A stretch of DNA of 16,432 nucleotides, taken from positions 1-16,432 of the forward strand of contig JAKSOY010000088.1 of NCBI GenBank assembly GCA_024405255.1, written 5' to 3'. Below the pieces are notes generated by a model. That model was not told the DNA's origin. It did no database searches and worked only from the letters and a program-made list of their open reading frames with translations. Every line of letters starts with the position of its first letter. Within the stretch, counting starts at the first letter, position 1. Below are positions 13,758 to 16,432 of the stretch, piece by piece. The translations under genes were made by a program, and so were the position numbers. The DNA is from Kiritimatiellia bacterium (GTDB taxonomy: Bacteria > Verrucomicrobiota > Kiritimatiellia > RFP12 > UBA1067).

Positions 13758-14451
13758 TTATGATAGGTTAATGCTTGAAGTATGCTAGACATGGTAATCC
13801 ATAATGAAGTGTTTGAAAACGGCGTCCAAGACTTTGAGGCACTCGTTTGGATCGTGTCGACGGCCGACTCGCTCGCCGCGACGCGGCAGTGGCTCTGCAA
13901 CCGCCGTTTCGAGCCCGTCTGCGCATCCGGTACGCAGACCCATCCCTACGACTACGCGTACTCCTACGACTCCGTCGGCAACCGGTTGACATCTTCCGAC
14001 AACTTCGGCACCGCAACCTATGCCGCCAACTGTCTCAACCAGTACACCGTCGTCAATCGAACAATCGAACAACTTGTCCTCCGTAGCTTGAACGAAGGAG
14101 GATCGAACAATTCATCAGTCGAACATTTTGGGGGCAACGACCTCTCCGGCAGCGAGCAGAGCGCGGGCGGCGTGGGCTGCCTGCTCGCGACACGGATCGA
14201 CGGTGTGTTCTACGTGCCCGTGTATGGTAGCAACGGCAGCATCATGATGTACGTCGGCGGAAATGGCTGGATCGCCGCCCAGTACGACTACGACCCCTAC
14301 GGCAACATCCTCCAGGCAACCGGCCCGCTCGCCCAGCAGTTCGCCTTCGGCTTCTCGACGAAGTACCACGACCGCGAAGTCGGCCTCGTCGCCTACCAGC
14401 TGCGCACCTACAATCCCACCCACGGCCGCTGGCTCAACCGCGACCCGATCG
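13758..14451 (+). repeat. RHS homology block, copy 2 (pairs with 8265-8958)
   Basis: Same block as copy 1. The shared 58-nt leader is 13758-13815 and the identical 438 bp is 14014-14451. Between them the two copies differ at many positions, so conservation is mosaic. This fits recent gene conversion or tip exchange limited to the 3' half. Confidence 0.9.
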
Positions 14452-14993
14452 AGGAAGAAGGCGGGGAGAATTTGTATTGTTTTTGTGGAAATTCTGTATG
14501 TGATGAATTTGATGGGTTTGGATTATGGAAAGTTGCTAAAAAGACATATAGGAAAGCTCGGCTCGTTTTTAGAAAAGGCGCTGGTGATACTGTAAAATCT
14601 TTATCGGGACATATTGGACTCGTTGAGGGAGAGTCGGCTAAATGGGGAAAAAGATGGGGATATGATCTAGTAAAGGCAAGAAATTTACATCAACTTCTTT
14701 CTGCTTTGTTGAGACATAATACTGATGTAATCGGTTTGACAGTATATGCTCATGGTGACGATTCTGGAAATATTTATGCAGAGGATGCGAAGAATGGTTA
14801 TCCTCAACAAGCGTTAATTGACCAAATAATGAGGGCTGGGTATAAAATCAGTGAAGCAAATATGATGCAATGCTATAGTCATGTGACAACAGTGGTAAAA
14901 GGTGTTAAGGTTGATTTTGAAGCCGAATGGAAGAAGGTTGCAGTACGGGCCTTTGGGTATAAGGGTGTGAACTTCATTGGTGTTGATTTCTAA
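13782..14993 (+). CDS. Truncated RHS tip, copy 2, with putative caspase-like C-terminal toxin domain
   Basis: The frame is 403 aa with no Shine-Dalgarno before ATG 13782, so it may be a silent cassette. Residues up to about 220 are the same RHS repeat and core as copy 1, ending RWLNRDPIEE. After GENLYCFCGN the sequence becomes AT-rich and unrelated to copy 1. The toxin-like part (about 245-403) contains IGLTVYAHGDDSGNIY (His324-Gly325 after a hydrophobic strand) and EANMMQCYSHV (Cys364 after a second strand). In clan CD peptidases (legumain, gingipain, caspases) the catalytic His ends one strand as HG and the Cys ends the next about 40 residues later; here the spacing is 40. A Cys peptidase toxin is therefore my best guess, at moderate to low confidence. 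A lipoprotein gene follows 12 bp after the stop as candidate immunity. Confidence 0.75.
   Translation: MLDMVIHNEVFENGVQDFEALVWIVSTADSLAATRQWLCNRRFEPVCASGTQTHPYDYAYSYDSVGNRLTSSDNFGTATYAANCLNQYTVVNRTIEQLVLRSLNEGGSNNSSVEHFGGNDLSGSEQSAGGVGCLLATRIDGVFYVPVYGSNGSIMMYVGGNGWIAAQYDYDPYGNILQATGPLAQQFAFGFSTKYHDREVGLVAYQLRTYNPTHGRWLNRDPIEEEGGENLYCFCGNSVCDEFDGFGLWKVAKKTYRKARLVFRKGAGDTVKSLSGHIGLVEGESAKWGKRWGYDLVKARNLHQLLSALLRHNTDVIGLTVYAHGDDSGNIYAEDAKNGYPQQALIDQIMRAGYKISEANMMQCYSHVTTVVKGVKVDFEAEWKKVAVRAFGYKGVNFIGVDF
14077..14102 (+). repeat. Small hairpin repeat inserted in the RHS reading frame, copy 2
   Basis: This is the same TCCTCC/GGAGGA hairpin as in copy 1, at the same place in the RHS frame and inside the 438-bp identical stretch. 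It therefore moved by RHS recombination rather than by a second insertion. Confidence 0.5.
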
Positions 14994-15005
14994 AGGAGGT
15001 CGGTT

Positions 15006-15461
15006 GTGGTTAGATTAATTGCTTCATCAATAATGGGTTTTCTGTTCTCAGGGTGTGTGATTCCGATTCCACTTTATTTGACTCGTGTGAACGAAATCGA
15101 CGGAAGTATTGTTGACGCAACATCGGGAACGGAAATGCCCGGTGTAACAGTTCGCGCGCAGTATAGGAAATTCTCGAAGACGGTAAAGACAGACGAACGG
15201 GGTCATTTCCATTTTGATCGTGTGGGGCGTTGGCATGGTGCCTATTGGATAGCGCCACCATCACAAGGGGCATTATTTCCATTTTATCTTAATGGCCCAG
15301 CCCCTCAGTTGTTGTCGCTAGAGGTTTCTAAAGATGGATATGAGTCGCTTGAAGTTGTCGGATCTCGTTATTTCAAGCCTTGCGAGATTGGTAAAGTCGT
15401 CGGAACGGTGAATGTTTTGTCTCCCATTAAGCTCGTCAAGACTGTACCTGATGGGAAATGA
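15006..15461 (+). CDS. Lipoprotein with carboxypeptidase-regulatory-like beta domain, candidate immunity protein
   Basis: The product is 151 aa. The start is GTG 15006: AAGGAGGT (14993-15000) is 5 nt upstream and overlaps the stop of the RHS tip. The N-terminus (VRLIASSIMGFLFSGC) is a lipoprotein signal with lipobox LFSGC, so Cys17 would be lipidated. Residues about 30-72 (DGSIVDATSGTEMPGVTV, then TDERGHFHFDRVG) fit the CarboxypepD_reg-like fold (GxVxDxxTGxPxxGVxV and TDxxGxFxF), a Greek-key beta domain found in many surface lipoproteins. It sits directly after the RHS C-terminus and overlaps the next RHS fragment (ATGA). A periplasm-facing immunity protein would imply that its toxin acts in the periplasm or is met there. 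A general surface lipoprotein is the alternative. Confidence 0.75.
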   Translation: MVRLIASSIMGFLFSGCVIPIPLYLTRVNEIDGSIVDATSGTEMPGVTVRAQYRKFSKTVKTDERGHFHFDRVGRWHGAYWIAPPSQGALFPFYLNGPAPQLLSLEVSKDGYESLEVVGSRYFKPCEIGKVVGTVNVLSPIKLVKTVPDGK

Positions 15462-16261
15462 AAGGAATTCTTACGGAAAGACAACCCGGAATTGTATCCT
15501 TGGGTTCACGAAAGGAGTCGACGGTGATTGACTATGAGTCAAGGAGATTCGTCTTTGGGGATACATTGGGTACTCATTCTGCGTCTCCGAGCGGCAATAC
15601 GCTGACGTTCGCCCTCGCACGCGAACCGGGCCGGGTGACATGGATCACGCGGCGAGACTATGCGTTCAACGGCAGTCCGCTCTACTGGCACCGCACAACC
15701 TACGACGCGGAGGGCCGCCCGACCGAGACGGAAGATTCGCTCTCATCTACTCGCCTGTGGATATACAACCGCCGTTCTGAACTCGTCGGAGCGACCGGCA
15801 CGCAAGCCCATCCATTCGACTACGCATACTCTTACGACTCCATCGGCAACAGATTGACATCTTCCGACAACTTTGGTTCCGCCACCTATGCCGCCAACAA
15901 CCTCAACCAGTACACCGCCGTCAATCGAACAATCGACCAGTCCGTACAGTCGAACAATCTCACATGCGATGCCGACGGAAACCTCACGCAGGACGATCGT
16001 TTTACCTACGATAAAACTCCGATCTATACTGTTCGCCAAATTCTTGTTGATAAAACTTATATCATAAAACCCTACGTGTCGGAAGAGGAGGAAAGAGAAA
16101 TTGTATCACTTTATTGGCAAGCAAATAGGGATTTTGAATTGAATAGTTGCCAAGCTGCTACTGACGATGAGGTCCAGTGGTATCTAAGGCATGGTTTTAA
16201 ACGGTTGATCGAAACTCAGGGAAATACTAGGGAGGAATACGATGTCCTTATTAAAAAGTAG
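15458..16261 (+). CDS. RHS fragment, copy 3, fused to an unrelated AT-rich tail
   Basis: The frame is 267 aa; its ATG overlaps the lipoprotein stop (ATGA), so it may be translated by coupling. Residues about 45-190 are RHS repeat sequence: GRVTWITRRDYAFNGSPLYW, RTTYDAEGRPTETEDS, NRRSELVGATGTQAHPFDY, SYDSIGNRLTSSDNF, and CDADGNLTQDDRFTYD. Unlike copies 1 and 2 it keeps the repeat after NRTIDQ instead of the hairpin insert. At about nucleotide 16015 the RHS sequence stops before its core and continues in frame as KTPIYTVRQILVDKTYIIKP to LIKK. This tail of about 80 residues is AT-rich, acidic and probably helical (EEEEREIVSLYWQANRDFEL). It has no DPI motif before it, so it is not a normal toxin tip. 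It may be the end of an immunity or other gene joined by deletion. Confidence 0.7.
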   Translation: MKGILTERQPGIVSLGSRKESTVIDYESRRFVFGDTLGTHSASPSGNTLTFALAREPGRVTWITRRDYAFNGSPLYWHRTTYDAEGRPTETEDSLSSTRLWIYNRRSELVGATGTQAHPFDYAYSYDSIGNRLTSSDNFGSATYAANNLNQYTAVNRTIDQSVQSNNLTCDADGNLTQDDRFTYDKTPIYTVRQILVDKTYIIKPYVSEEEEREIVSLYWQANRDFELNSCQAATDDEVQWYLRHGFKRLIETQGNTREEYDVLIKK

Positions 16262-16330
16262 TTTTTTGAGGCTTCAGGTATAAGTGTGGGTCGGTAAATG
16301 TCCTTTCTCGGAACCTACAATCGTGTTGTG

Positions 16331-16362
16331 AACAACCGTCCGGCATTTTCCGGGCGGTTGTT
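16331..16362 (+). terminator. Strong hairpin after the RHS array
   Basis: AACAACCGTCCGG (16331-16343) pairs with CCGGGCGGTTGTT (16350-16362): 13 pairs including one G-T, with a 6-nt loop. No T-run follows directly, so termination is likely but not certain. It is about 70 bp after the last frame. Confidence 0.55.
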
Positions 16363-16386
16363 TGCAACACGGCGTCGGCATGGAGC

Positions 16387-16421
16387 GCGGGCTGTTTGCA
16401 ACCCGCCCCGCAGGCGTTTTT
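16387..16421 (+). terminator. Possible second terminator with T-run
   Basis: GCGGG (16387-16391) and CCCGC (16402-16406) form a 5-bp stem, followed by TTTTT at 16417-16421. Both this hairpin and the previous one contain GTTTGCAAC, so the two may be related repeats. The T-run is 10 nt from the stem, which weakens the call. Confidence 0.35.
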
Positions 16422-16432
16422 GATTTGCAAAA

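Noticed and set aside
14115..14423. Minus-strand frame repeated opposite both RHS copies
   Set aside because: It appears twice only because the RHS sequence is duplicated. It is antisense to the conserved core.

Overview
The window looks like an accessory region of a Gram-negative, GC-rich bacterium. The style of its 2204-aa secreted protein (N-terminal LamG-like repeats, a beta-strand-rich passenger, PA14-like domains), the GH127-like glycosidase remnant and the many RHS fragments suggest a gut-associated member of the Planctomycetes-Verrucomicrobia-Chlamydiae group, most likely Kiritimatiellota. That placement is inference from protein style; there is no rRNA or marker gene here.

Layout. 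(1) 3-377: tail of a GH127-like glycosidase that seems to lack its middle. (2) 457-780: a small AT-rich membrane protein. (3) 798-998: a 201-bp MITE-like element with perfect 18-bp inverted repeats, followed by a strong sigma70-type promoter and a hairpin-containing leader. (4) 1232-7846: the very large secreted protein. (5) 7868-9966: a small membrane-anchored or exported protein, a truncated RHS tip (copy 1) with its variable C-terminus split by a frameshift at an A7 run, and a second membrane protein paralogous to the one at 457-780. (6) 9967-10518: a scar made of the 3' part of a tRNA-Pro (anticodon loop to CCA), an integrase-like N-terminus and the C-terminal fifth of an IS1634-like transposase. 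(7) 10602-13468: a compact cargo block of three two-gene operons: a small protein plus a DUF2335 membrane protein; a degenerate PLD-fold protein plus a membrane protein (minus strand); and a 79-aa protein plus an ImmA/IrrE-like protein with a broken HExxH. The first and third operons are driven by near-identical promoter regions. (8) 13469-13757: palindromes and direct repeats. (9) 13758-16261: RHS tip copy 2 with a putative caspase-like toxin domain, a lipoprotein that is its candidate immunity partner, and RHS tip copy 3 fused to an unrelated AT-rich tail. (10) 16262-16432: two hairpins, the second followed by a T-run.

How it may work together. None of the three RHS pieces has a full RHS shell. 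They share the end of the RHS repeat region or core and differ after the conserved DPI motif, or break off before it. Copies 1 and 2 are identical over 438 bp and share a 58-bp leader (56/58 identical). This is the architecture expected of an orphan-tip array, in which silent toxin/immunity cassettes recombine with a full-length RHS gene elsewhere. Small membrane proteins and lipoproteins next to the tips are candidate immunity proteins. Between the arrays, a tRNA-Pro attachment scar and cargo operons indicate that a tyrosine-recombinase element has integrated and decayed.

The most promising unexplained parts are the 10602-13468 cargo block, where two enzyme folds appear to have lost key active-site residues and two unrelated operons share one regulatory region, and the putative His-Cys toxin domain of RHS copy 2.
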